Positions 43,058 through 52,317 are shown, counted from the first letter of the stretch. The stretch is 64,000 nucleotides of DNA from Microcoleus vaginatus_C (GCA_040004035.1 JAMPLN010000014.1), one strand, 5' to 3'. The notes: a model not told the origin generated them from the letters alone. Program-made: numbers and translations.

Positions 43058-44845
43058 CTAAACGGTCACTTCCGCGTCAGTTGATCCGCCTCTGGCCCCG
43101 GAATAAACCAAACCCCGCTGCATATCCAGCGTCAGCATAGTTCCGTCCCGAATTACCCGCGTGGCATTCTTTACGCCCACCATCACCGGCACGCCCAACC
43201 GCAAACCGATAATCGCGGCGTGAGAAGTCAAACTGTCCTCCTCCGTCACCACACCTGCGGCTTTCCGAATCATCTCGACAAAAGCGACGCTGGTGTGCTC
43301 CACTACCAAAATTTCTCCAGGGTGGAAATTGCCTACATCCGCAGCAGTGCGAGCAACCCTGGCCATGCCACTCACCGATCCCAAACCGACACCGGTGCCT
43401 TTGCCTAAAACTGCTGTCACTACTTCAACTTTGATCAAATCCGTCGATCCGGCAACCCCTTGCAGAGTACCGGCGGTCATCACCACTAAATCTCCGTCGC
43501 ACACTAACTCTTTTTCCTGGGCGACAGTCATGGCAGAGTGAAATGTCTGGCCAGTGGAGGGCAAATCCAGCACCAACAAAGGTTTTACTCCCCATACTAA
43601 TTGCAGTTGTCGGGCTACGTCTACGTGAGGAGTAACTGCCAAAATCGGAGTTTTGGGTCGGAACTTCGAGACATTTCGGGCTGTGGCGCCGGTTTTGGTC
43701 AGCGTCATGATGGCAGCGGCGTTCAACTGTTCGGAGATTTGGCTGACTGCTTGGCTGATACCGTTGGGGATCGATCGACCAATATCCTCTACATTCCTAA
43801 TATTCCGCTTAATTCCTTCCTTCTCCATCCGCACCGCAATTCTTGCCATCGTCGCCACCGCTTCGACGGGGAACTTGCCGACAGCAGTTTCATTCGAGAG
43901 CATCACCGCATCAGTTCCGTCCAGAATCGCGTTGGCCACGTCGGAAATCTCGGCGCGGGTGGGACGGGGATTGTTGACCATGCTGTCGAGCATCTGGGTA
44001 GCGGTAATTACCGGAATACCCAGGCGGTTGGAGGTAGCAATCAGCCGCTTTTGCAAAATCGGCACGTCTTCGGCGGGCAGTTCCACTCCCAAATCGCCGC
44101 GGGCGACCATCACGCCGTTGCAAAGGGTGAGAATTTCCTCCATTTGTTCGATCGCCTCGTGCTTTTCGATCTTGGCAATCACTGGTACTTGCTTGCCCGC
44201 ACTGGCAATCAGTTCTTTAATTTCGAGCACGTCTTGGGGATTCCGCACAAAGCTCAGGGCTACCCAATCGACACCTTGGTCGAGGCCGAACATTAAATCT
44301 TTGCGGTCTTTATCAGTCAGCGCTTTAATTGACAGGTAAACTCCCGGAAAATTCACGCCTTTGTTGTTGGAAAGCGGCCCGCCGACTACGACGCGGCAGT
44401 ACAATTCCCGCGCCGCGCGGTCTACTTTTTCGACCAGCATTTCCACTTTGCCGTCGTCAAGCAGAATCACTGATCCCTCTGGAACTTCGTCTGCTAGGGG
44501 GTCGTAGGTGACCGAAGAAATGAGTTCGGTGCCGGGAACCTGGCGGCTGGTGAGAATGAAAGGATCGCCGTTTTTGACAACTATAGAGCCTGTCTCAAAG
44601 CGCCCTAAACGAATTTTCGGGCCTTGGAGGTCTTGGAGGATGGCAACCGGCTGGTTGAGTTCAAAGGATGTTTGCCGGATTAAGCGAATGCTGCGCTGGT
44701 GGTCTTCTTCTGTTCCGTGGGAAAAGTTGAGTCGCAAAGTTGTGGCACCGGCTTCTATGAGCTGGCGCAGCACTTGTGGGTCGGAAGTTGCTGGGCCAAT
44801 GGTGGCGACGATTTTAGTCCGGCGTAGGGCTTTTGGCAATTGCAT
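43058..44845 (-). CDS. pyk: Pyruvate kinase with C-terminal PEP-utiliser domain
   Basis: 595 aa, about 110-120 longer than the minimal enzyme. Seen: RRTKIVATIGPAT at the start, TLRLNFSHG with the substrate Arg and Asn, the catalytic Lys in PVIAKIEKHEA, MVARGDLGVE for metal binding, and ATQMLDSM. The extension (about 500-590) is the PEP-utiliser mobile domain with TSHAAI, found in many Gram-positive and cyanobacterial pyruvate kinases. It converts PEP and ADP to pyruvate and ATP. A hairpin and tRNA-Thr follow on the same strand. Confidence 0.96.
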   Translation of the reverse strand: MQLPKALRRTKIVATIGPATSDPQVLRQLIEAGATTLRLNFSHGTEEDHQRSIRLIRQTSFELNQPVAILQDLQGPKIRLGRFETGSIVVKNGDPFILTSRQVPGTELISSVTYDPLADEVPEGSVILLDDGKVEMLVEKVDRAARELYCRVVVGGPLSNNKGVNFPGVYLSIKALTDKDRKDLMFGLDQGVDWVALSFVRNPQDVLEIKELIASAGKQVPVIAKIEKHEAIEQMEEILTLCNGVMVARGDLGVELPAEDVPILQKRLIATSNRLGIPVITATQMLDSMVNNPRPTRAEISDVANAILDGTDAVMLSNETAVGKFPVEAVATMARIAVRMEKEGIKRNIRNVEDIGRSIPNGISQAVSQISEQLNAAAIMTLTKTGATARNVSKFRPKTPILAVTPHVDVARQLQLVWGVKPLLVLDLPSTGQTFHSAMTVAQEKELVCDGDLVVMTAGTLQGVAGSTDLIKVEVVTAVLGKGTGVGLGSVSGMARVARTAADVGNFHPGEILVVEHTSVAFVEMIRKAAGVVTEEDSLTSHAAIIGLRLGVPVMVGVKNATRVIRDGTMLTLDMQRGLVYSGARGGSTDAEVTV

Positions 44846-45277
44846 CAGCGGTGTTCTGGGGAGGCAGGTGGATTTCTTGTTTAAATTTCGGCTAACGTTT
44901 CATTTTTCACTACAAGCAATGACGCTAGTCTCAAGTCTTAAAAATTTTGATAGTGGTCAAAAGAGCAGGTATTGAACAATATATAGAATATCTGACTTTT
45001 TACCGATCGGTAATTTTTTCTTGGGGATCGCTCTTTTTTGCAAATTTTTCCGCTCTCAGGCTTGACATAAATACAGACATACCCATTTATTTTATTTGGT
45101 CTGCTGAGCTCTTTTGGCTAATTTAGGACTGGTATCCTTGTACAACAGCAATACTTTCCTGTTTGTGCAGAGGCTAGTTTCTGGCGATCGGACTCTATTC
45201 TTTCATCAAAACTTTACTATTGTCCGGCTTGTATCTTATACTACGCAAGTGTGAAATATTAAGGAGTCTTAACAAAG
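44846..45277. other. Divergent promoter region between pyk and crtR
   Basis: 432 bp without a gene. TTGACA at 45062-45067 and TATACT at 45238-45243 are possible promoter elements on the plus strand, but not in a consensus pair with each other. AAGGAG at 45261-45266 is the crtR ribosome binding site. Confidence 0.4.
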
Positions 45278-46168
45278 ATGTCGGAGGCAGGACGGCCGCT
45301 GACAGTGCCGAAAGAGTTTCTGAGTCCTCCCGGTGACTTCAATCCGACACTGCTGCTGTTTTTGAGTGCAGTAGCGATTATCGTGATTTCTAACTTGGGT
45401 TTCTGGTGCTGGGGATGGCCGCAGTGGTGCTGTTTTTCGCTGAACGTGTTGGCTTTGCACATGGCTGGAACTGTGATTCACGATGCGTCTCACAATGCGG
45501 CCCATCGCGATCGCACGATCAATGCTATTTTGGGACACGGTAGCGCGCTGATGTTGGGTTTTGCTTTCCCGGTGTTTACGCGGGTACATATGCAGCATCA
45601 CGCCCACGTTAATGACCCAGATAACGATCCAGACCATTATGTTTCGACGGGCGGGCCTTTGTGGTTGATTGCTGCAAGGTTTTTTTACCACGAGATTTTC
45701 TTTTTTAAGCGCCAACTGTGGCGGAAATACGAACTATTGGAATGGTTTCTCAGCCGTGTTTTTGTGATCGGGATCGTGTATATCTCGATTCAGTACGACC
45801 ATTTAGGTTACGTGCTGAATTTTTGGTTTTGTCCTGCTATGGTGGTGGGGTTGGCCTTGGGGTTATTTTTTGATTATTTGCCGCACCGTCCGTTTCACGA
45901 TCGCGATCGTTGGAAAAATGCCAGAGTATATCCTAGTCCTATTCTAAATATCTTGATTTTGGGGCAGAATTATCATCTGATTCATCACTTGTGGCCTTCT
46001 ATTCCTTGGTACAATTACAAGCCTGCTTATGAGGCTGTGAAGCCGCTGTTGGATGAGAAAGGTTCCCCTCAAACTTTGGGAATATTGGAAGGGAAAAAGG
46101 ACTTTTGGAGTTTTATATATGACATTTTTTTAGGGATTAGGCTGCATCACAAGAAGGCGTCTGATTGA
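45278..46168 (+). CDS. crtR: Beta-carotene hydroxylase, CrtR type
   Basis: 296 aa, integral membrane diiron enzyme of the fatty acid desaturase superfamily. Histidine boxes: HDASHNAAHRD, HMQHHAHVNDP, LPHRPFHD and YHLIHHLWP. The DPDHYVSTGGPLWLIAARFF block is typical of cyanobacterial CrtR, which adds hydroxyl groups to the beta-ionone rings of beta-carotene (to zeaxanthin) or to myxol glycosides. A CrtW-type ketolase is the alternative, but the motifs fit CrtR better. It begins 11 nt after a clear AAGGAG and is followed by a hairpin terminator. Confidence 0.92.
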   Translation: MSEAGRPLTVPKEFLSPPGDFNPTLLLFLSAVAIIVISNLGFWCWGWPQWCCFSLNVLALHMAGTVIHDASHNAAHRDRTINAILGHGSALMLGFAFPVFTRVHMQHHAHVNDPDNDPDHYVSTGGPLWLIAARFFYHEIFFFKRQLWRKYELLEWFLSRVFVIGIVYISIQYDHLGYVLNFWFCPAMVVGLALGLFFDYLPHRPFHDRDRWKNARVYPSPILNILILGQNYHLIHHLWPSIPWYNYKPAYEAVKPLLDEKGSPQTLGILEGKKDFWSFIYDIFLGIRLHHKKASD

Positions 46169-46207
46169 CAAAAAACCCGGTTTCTTTGAGAGGCCGGGGG
46201 TTTTTTT
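46169..46207 (+). terminator. Terminator after crtR
   Basis: AAAAAACCCGG and GGCCGGGGGTTTTTTT form an imperfect GC-rich stem immediately after the stop codon, followed by seven T residues. It is one member of the AACCCGGTTTC hairpin family. Confidence 0.7.
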
Positions 46208-46263
46208 GTATGGCAGAAGGAAGAAGGCAAATGCAATTGGGGGTAATGGTTTGAGTAGGGAAA

Positions 46264-46670
46264 CGGTACTGCCTTTGGTGGTGTCAACTTAAGCTTTTAG
46301 TCCGCCAGTCGTCCCACCCGGCACTCCGCCAGGGAATGAATTCCCTGTCTCATAGCTAAAGTCCTCTCAAAGAGGACTGAAGAACTCATTAGTCCTCTTT
46401 TAGAGGACTTTCACTTTGAGGCAGGGGTTTCAACCCCTGACGGACTATCGGTTTTACCTTAAGTTGACACTACCAAAGGCGCTGCCGCCACTCCTCCCAC
46501 CCGGCACTCCGCCAGGGAATGAATTCCCTGTCTCATAGCTAAAGTCCTCTCCAAGAGGACTGAAGAACTCATTAGTCCTCTTTTAGAGGACTTTCACTTT
46601 GAGGCAGGGGTTTCAACCCCTGACGGACTATCGGTTTTACCTTAAGTTGACACGACGAAAGGTACTGCCG
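46264..46670. mobile_element. MITE-like element with internal 159-bp duplication
   Basis: Terminal inverted repeats of about 30 nt (46264-46293 and 46641-46670), both ending in GTGTCAACTTAAG towards the inside, bound the element. Internally a 159-bp unit occurs twice in tandem (46312-46470 and 46495-46653, period 183), with one difference (CTCTCAAAG against CTCTCCAAG). Each unit is packed with palindromes: CAGGGAATGAATTCCCTG, AGTCCTCT-AGAGGACT twice and CAGGGGTTTCAACCCCTG. There is no reading frame, so it would need a transposase in trans or is a structured repeat. Confidence 0.7.
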
Positions 46671-46714
46671 TCTCCTGACTGTGGGTAAGATTAATTTCGA
46701 TGCGACGGGATTTG

Positions 46715-46750
46715 ATATCAATCCCCTGTTGGGGAAGTGGTAAAGAAGCT
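46715..46750 (-). repeat. Strongly degenerate CRISPR repeat, outlier of the array
   Basis: TCAATCCCCT, GGGGAAGTGGTAAAG and a degraded end align with the array repeat over 36 nt with about nine changes. It is separated from the next repeat by 139 nt, longer than a spacer, because a hairpin element lies between. This marks the oldest, trailer end. Confidence 0.65.
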
Positions 46751-46762
46751 AAGTAGGGGCCC

Positions 46763-46831
46763 AGAAACCGGGTTTTTTTACGAAAATATGTGGTTGTAGT
46801 CCACAGATTCGGTAAAAAACCCGGTTTCTTT
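46763..46831. repeat. AGAAACCGGGTTTTTT inverted repeat inside the old array tail
   Basis: Arms of about 20 nt (46763-46782 and 46812-46831), reverse complements with few mismatches, belonging to the same hairpin family as the terminators at 13167 and 46169. It occupies the gap between the outlier repeat and the first regular repeat. Confidence 0.65.
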
Positions 46832-46889
46832 CGTCGGAGTGCATAAATTCTGGCGTTGCAAAGAAATGGAAAAATTTCCAGCAGATGTA

Positions 46890-49800
46890 GTTTTAATCCC
46901 CTCTTGGGGAAGTGGTAAAGGAGACCTACACAAGGCTAATTAAGGTTGGAACAGCTCTTAACGTTTCAATCCCCTCGCGGGGAAGTGGTAAAGGAGACAT
47001 GGATCGTTGATAATACCAACCGACTGATAGCGTTTCAATCCCCTCGCGGGGAAGTGGTAAAGGAGACGAGACATGATTACTACAAAAAGTTATACGACCA
47101 ATATGGTGTTTCAATCCCCTCGCGGGGAAGTGGTAAAGGAGACAAGTGTACAAGGATCAGCCATTCTCCCAACCGAGGATTGTTTCAATCCCCTCGCGGG
47201 GAAGTGGTAAAGGAGACTTGGTTGAGGATATGCTCAATTTATCAGTACTACTACATGTTTCAATCCCCTCGCGGGGAAGTGGTAAAGGAGACTTGTTTTT
47301 GACATTGACAGTACCTTCTGCTGCAATTTTATTTGTTTCAATCCCCTCGCGGGGAAGTGGTAAAGGAGACTAGAAAAATTATTTGCAAAACCATCCTCAA
47401 ATAGTTTCAATCCCCTCGCGGGGAAGTGGTAAAGGAGACAAAAAACGTGCTTTCCTTGGGCGTCACAAGCACCAATGTTTCAATCCCCTCGCGGGGAAGT
47501 GGTAAAGGAGACGTTTTGTTCGTTCTCGCTTTCTTGTCTCAACCTCAGGTTTCAATCCCCTCGCGGGGAAGTGGTAAAGGAGACCAACTGACCAAAAAGT
47601 GCAGATGAACGTGACCGGAACACAATGTTTCAATCCCCTCGCGGGGAAGTGGTAAAGGAGACGTTGCAGGATATTCCGAAGTTGAGTTTGATAAATTTTT
47701 GTTTCAATCCCCTCGCGGGGAAGTGGTAAAGGAGACTTAAACAAGATCCCAGGGGAGGAGATCATCCAAACGTTGGTTTCAATCCCCTCGCGGGGAAGTG
47801 GTAAAGGAGACGTTTGAAACTGGTTCTCCTGGAAAGGCTTATGTACACCTTGAAAGTTTCAATCCCCTCGCGGGGAAGTGGTAAAGGAGACTGCTACAGG
47901 CATTTTTAAATGTCTATGCGGCTCAAAGTGTTTCAATCCCCTCGCGGGGAAGTGGTAAAGGAGACAAGCGGAGTCTCCGTACACCCAGATATTGTTACAT
48001 ATTTAGTTTCAATCCCCTCGCGGGGAAGTGGTAAAGGAGACTTGGGTACCAAATTTTCAGTAGAATCTTACCGAGAAAGGTTTCAATCCCCTCGCGGGGA
48101 AGTGGTAAAGGAGACGCAAGAAAAACTCCTCCAAGAATTTGGAGATAAGGTGTTTCAATCCCCTCGCGGGGAAGTGGTAAAGGAGACACAAAGTAATGAC
48201 AGACTCCGAAATCTCGTACAAGATGTTTCAATCCCCTCGCGGGGAAGTGGTAAAGGAGACTTCCAATTTCTAGTCCGACAAATCCGTTTGAAACAACAAA
48301 CGTTTCAATCCCCTCGCGGGGAAGTGGTAAAGGAGACGAGTTGGTGTATTTCAAGCCTTATCTAAATTTGAGAAGGGTTTAGAGTTTCAATCCCCTCGCG
48401 GGGAAGTGGTAAAGGAGACCTCTATTTCAAAAGACGACAGAGCCTTTCTGTACTTCTAGTTTCAATCCCCTCGCGGGGAAGTGGTAAAGGAGACTTTTTC
48501 AGATTAATGGAGATGACGAGGAAGAAGATGGTTTCAATCCCCTCGCGGGGAAGTGGTAAAGGAGACTTTTACGAGTCCCAGTTCCGTCGGAAGTGGGTGA
48601 CGTTTCAATCCCCTCGCGGGGAAGTGGTAAAGGAGACGAAAAGTGGATGTCCTTGCAAAAAGAAATGAAGCAACTAAGTTTCAATCCCCTCGCGGGGAAG
48701 TGGTAAAGGAGACTAAAGCTATTGAGTCTGGAGAAGAGATTACAATAGAATGTTTCAATCCCCTCGCGGGGAAGTGGTAAAGGAGACAGTTTGGAAAATC
48801 CAGACGACGTTCTACGCTTTGTTTCAATCCCCTCGCGGGGAAGTGGTAAAGGAGACACTTTAAATCTTTTAAGAGTCGTTCGGGCAACTAAAGTTTCAAT
48901 CCCCTCGCGGGGAAGTGGTAAAGGAGACTGGCAAGGGTTGACGGTCGTTTTAATAATCATACCTTCACGTTTCAATCCCCTCGCGGGGAAGTGGTAAAGG
49001 AGACAGTTAGAACTCATTCAAGAATGGGACGCTTACAAAGTTTCAATCCCCTCGCGGGGAAGTGGTAAAGGAGACTATGGAACCCCTTCTTGCTTTGTTA
49101 ACCACTGTCTCGTTTCAATCCCCTCGCGGGGAAGTGGTAAAGGAGACTTAATTATTCAGGGAGAAACAGACCATGACTTTGGAGTTTCAATCCCCTCGCG
49201 GGGAAGTGGTAAAGGAGACTTGAAAGTTTCAATTCCAGTGCAAAATATTATAATTATTGTTTCAATCCCCTCGCGGGGAAGTGGTAAAGGAGACCCTACT
49301 CAACCTGCGCCTGTTACTACAACCCCGTAGTGTTTCAATCCCCTCGCGGGGAAGTGGTAAAGGAGACCAGCGTCGACAAGACAACTGGCGAACGCACTGG
49401 TCTGAAAAGTTTCAATCCCCTCGCGGGGAAGTGGTAAAGGAGACTCTTCCTAGGATTTGAGTAATAAACCACTAGTTTTGTGTTTCAATCCCCTCGCGGG
49501 GAAGTGGTAAAGGAGACCTACTACTGGACCGAAACCGAAGACGGGCAGGAATGTTTCAATCCCCTCGCGGGGAAGTGGTAAAGGAGACAACTCACAAAAG
49601 ACAGAAGAAATTCGTGTTTTAGTTAAGGGTTTCAATCCCCTCGCGGGGAAGTGGTAAAGGAGACAACCCATAACCACCCAGATTGGGTGAGGTGCGGCAA
49701 GTTTCAATCCCCTCGCGGGGAAGTGGTAAAGGAGACAAGAAAGGGGGATAAACGAGAGAAATAACCAAGAGTTTCAATCCCCTCGCGGGGAAGTGGTAAA

Positions 49801-50345
49801 GGAGACTCACTATTGTCCTTTGTGAAGCTTTTGACTGAGTAAGTGGTTTCAATCCCCTCGCGGGGAAGTGGTAAAGGAGACTTTCAATCAATCACCTTAC
49901 GAGGATTTCTACCATGTGTTTCAATCCCCTCGCGGGGAAGTGGTAAAGGAGACGTCCGCAGAGTGCCGGGTCAACCATCGTGACTGATGGAGTTTCAATC
50001 CCCTCGCGGGGAAGTGGTAAAGGAGACTTTTTTAGACAGTTCAGAATCGTCATCGCGGTGGGGTTTCAATCCCCTCGCGGGGAAGTGGTAAAGGAGACAA
50101 ACAAAACTGGACTTTTGTTAAATGTTGGGGAGTTTCAATCCCCTCGCGGGGAAGTGGTAAAGGAGACTGGATCTAATGAGAGCGTGGATGCACTTTAGTT
50201 TCAATCCCCTCGCGGGGAAGTGGTAAAGGAGACCAGTTAAGTCCAAAACTGAAGGGAAAGCTTCTTGAAAAAGTTTCAATCCCCTCGCGGGGAAGTGGTA
50301 AAGGAGACTGTTCGGCCAGGGAGCCTTACCCAGAAAGGGTTTCAA
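46890..50345 (-). CRISPR. CRISPR array, 46 perfect 36-nt repeats, no cas genes nearby
   Basis: The plus-strand repeat starts GTTTCAATCCCCTCGCGGGG and ends AAGTGGTAAAGGAGAC, 36 nt. By my count 46 copies (first 46963-46998, last 50273-50308) are identical. One more at 46890-46925 has three changes and a fragment GTTTCAA is at 50339. Spacers are 30-46 nt and look unrelated. Read on the minus strand, the repeat ends in ATTGAAAC, the usual 8-nt 5' handle of crRNAs in type III and many type I systems, and carries the short stem CCCCGCGAGGGG. Handle polarity and decay at the left end both put the leader at the right. The subtype cannot be fixed without cas genes. Confidence 0.97.
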
Positions 50346-50640
50346 GCCTCAAATCGACGCACCATTTTTCACCTGTCAATAAGACCGTAAAACCTGCAAT
50401 AAGCTCAGTTGCTTGCAAGCCGTAACCGTTGGTATCAGAGTAATCGACGCACCCCAACGAGAAAATCAGGGTTTTGCCGATCGCCCGAGGTGCGTCGATT
50501 GCCTTTCTGCGACACTGAAACTAGCCGCAGATCCAAAAAAAAACTATGCAATTTTCAACGTTCTGGAGCGATCGAGCTTTGCAACTCGCAAACTCACCAT
50601 ACACCTTAACCTGCAACTTGTCAACCCCTTGAGAGTAAAA
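50346..50640 (-). promoter_or_regulatory. Probable CRISPR leader
   Basis: About 300 bp upstream of the array on the minus strand without a gene. The minus-strand 12-mer GGTGCGTCGATT occurs at 50364-50353 and 50453-50442, and inverted at 50488-50499. An A-run lies at 50537-50545. Repetition of one motif next to the first repeat fits a leader involved in transcription or spacer acquisition, but this is inferred from position. Confidence 0.5.
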
Positions 50641-50679
50641 TCGGACGAGAACCTTTTTGGAGTTGTCGGGGCGACAAAA

Positions 50680-50756
50680 TCCCAGAAACCGGGTTTTTGC
50701 GGTTTTCGTCGGCTGTAAGGCATCTTCTGAGGAAAAAACCCTGTTTCTCAGAAGCC
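50680..50756. repeat. AGAAACCGGGTTTTT hairpin, right flank of array
   Basis: CCCAGAAACCGGGTTTTTGC and GGAAAAAACCCTGTTTCTCAG form an imperfect inverted pair like that at 46763-46831, so this hairpin type lies on both sides of the array. The direct repeat GAGTTGTCGGGGCGA surrounds it (about 50659 and 50782). Confidence 0.55.
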
Positions 50757-50819
50757 GTGAGTCTACGAGTGTTTGACTTTTTGAGTTGTCGGGGCGATCG
50801 ACTTTCACAATCGCCAAGT

Positions 50820-51245
50820 CTAATTTTCCCCAGCCACCGCCACCGCTAAATTCCTATCCGGGCGCAAATTTTGAGCTTCCCGCAAATAAGGATGATAAAT
50901 TTCAACGTGTGCCGGCCAATTGACGTGAATTAAAAACCGAATGCAGCGTTGCAAAGCACCTTCAACGTGCATTTGCTGTACGTCCAACAAAGGAACATTA
51001 CACCAGTGAGGACGTTCGCGGGCGATCGCAGCCGGAAACACAGCATCTAAATCACGAGTAGCAGAAAACGTAGCACTAATAATTAAATCTGGATTTATAT
51101 CATTTTTTGCTTCTAATTCATCTAATAATTCTCTCACCGCTTCTCGAATTGCTGCCACCGAATTCTCGCTAGCAGTAGTTGCCCCACGAATACCCCGCAC
51201 TTGCCACTCCACGCAAATTTCCTCCATATTTTTGTTATTAGTCAT
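50820..51245 (-). CDS. aroH: Chorismate mutase, AroH type
   Basis: 141 aa. The trimeric AroH-type monofunctional enzyme converts chorismate to prephenate for phenylalanine and tyrosine synthesis. Seen: VRGIRGATTASENS with the substrate-binding arginine, TFSATRDLDAVFPA, and the Arg/Leu-containing C-terminal barrel strand HVEIYHPYLREAQNLRPD. The start could be six codons further downstream (MEEICVEW) since the first residues are not conserved. It is located directly beyond the CRISPR leader. Confidence 0.9.
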   Translation of the reverse strand: MTNNKNMEEICVEWQVRGIRGATTASENSVAAIREAVRELLDELEAKNDINPDLIISATFSATRDLDAVFPAAIARERPHWCNVPLLDVQQMHVEGALQRCIRFLIHVNWPAHVEIYHPYLREAQNLRPDRNLAVAVAGEN

Positions 51246-51285
51246 TAGTCATTAGTCATTAGTTATTAGTCATTAGTCATACTAA
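51237..51285. repeat. TTAGTCA heptamer tract
   Basis: About six tandem TTAGTCA units (one as TTAGTTA) upstream of aroH; the same heptamer is at 15182-15230. Confidence 0.7.
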
Positions 51286-51498
51286 ATTAGGCTTAAATAC
51301 CCACTTTATTTCTTAGTCCCCGCTTGAGTGGACTTCGTTTGTGTAGTTTGACCTCGAACTCGTAGGCGAAGCCAGCGCGAAGCGCTTATGACAGGCGAAG
51401 CGCCACATTGGAGTTTGAGGTCAACAGATTTCAATCGCCCAATCATCCAGGGAGTAACTAATGACTACTGACTCCTGACCAATGACTAATTTATTGAA

Positions 51499-52317
51499 TC
51501 ACGGGCGATACATCCACAGCGGCAAACCGCTAGTAGAAAGCTCGAATTCCAGCACATTATTGTAAGCTGAAAGCCCGGATATATCCAGACTACTCCCCAA
51601 GACGCGATTTAGGAAAGGTTTTTGTTTTTCTAGCGTGCAAGACTCGGTTTTTTCCGGGTCCAGGCCTGCGAGTTCGGCGGCAAGGCGGCGAGCGTCCTCT
51701 TCTGTTCCCAGTCGATCGACCAAACCCAATTCTAAGGCTTGCTGACCCGTAAAAACCCGACCGTCGGCAAAACTTTTCACTTTCTCAACAGGCAATTTCC
51801 GGGCTTCCGCAACGGTTTCCACGAATTGCTGGTAGCTGGTGTCGATCAAGTCTTGCAGAATTTGCTGTTCCGGATCGGTCAATCCTCGATCGAATGCCAA
51901 GATATCTTTATACGGGCCAGATTTAATCACCTCAAAAGAAACGCCTACTTTTTCTAACAGCCGTTCTATATTGTTACCCCGGATAATCACGCCAATGCTG
52001 CCAGTAATTGTACCGGGATTAGCAACGATATGCTCGGCTCCCATGCCGATGTAAACTCCGCCAGAAGCAGAAATATTGCCGAAACTGGCGACAATTTTGA
52101 CTTTTTCGCGCAAACGCTTCAGCGCGCTGTAAATTTCCTGGGAATCGCCCACAGTGCCGCCGGGGCTGTCTATCCGCAGCAGCAAGGCGGGAAATTTGCG
52201 TTCTTCAACGGTTTTGAGAGCTTCTAGGACTCGTTTGCGGGTTTCTCCGGCAATGGCTCCGGTGATTTCGATACGGGCGATTTGTTTGCGGTAGCGGGGC
52301 TTGAATGGCCAAATCAT
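51499..52317 (-). CDS. sppA: Signal peptide peptidase SppA, short (36K) type
   Basis: 272 aa from this ATG. A single SppA domain with nucleophile Ser85 (NISASGG) and Lys137 (SGPYKD), plus LRIDSPGGTVGD. It forms oligomers that cut signal peptides within the membrane region. The frame is open upstream to 52455, but those 46 residues contain GGTGVLPVANN, which comes from a dispersed repeat, so the start MIWPFKPR is preferred; another possible start is MNKAHYKK at 52380. No clear Shine-Dalgarno is seen for either. A long SppA is at 13352-15172. Confidence 0.88.
   Translation of the reverse strand: MIWPFKPRYRKQIARIEITGAIAGETRKRVLEALKTVEERKFPALLLRIDSPGGTVGDSQEIYSALKRLREKVKIVASFGNISASGGVYIGMGAEHIVANPGTITGSIGVIIRGNNIERLLEKVGVSFEVIKSGPYKDILAFDRGLTDPEQQILQDLIDTSYQQFVETVAEARKLPVEKVKSFADGRVFTGQQALELGLVDRLGTEEDARRLAAELAGLDPEKTESCTLEKQKPFLNRVLGSSLDISGLSAYNNVLEFELSTSGLPLWMYRP

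Noticed and set aside
43593..44339. Two long plus-strand frames opposite pyruvate kinase
   Set aside because: Antisense shadows of a strongly conserved enzyme with biased codons.
46926..50345. Many open frames across the CRISPR array on both strands, with repeating peptides such as FQSPRGEVVKET and LLYHFPARGLK
   Set aside because: They arise because the 36-nt repeat is a multiple of three without stops in some frames; they break with spacer length and have no start signals.
50346..50819. Short frames in the presumed leader region (about 60-100 codons)
   Set aside because: They have no domain features and cover repeated motifs and hairpins; not Cas-like.
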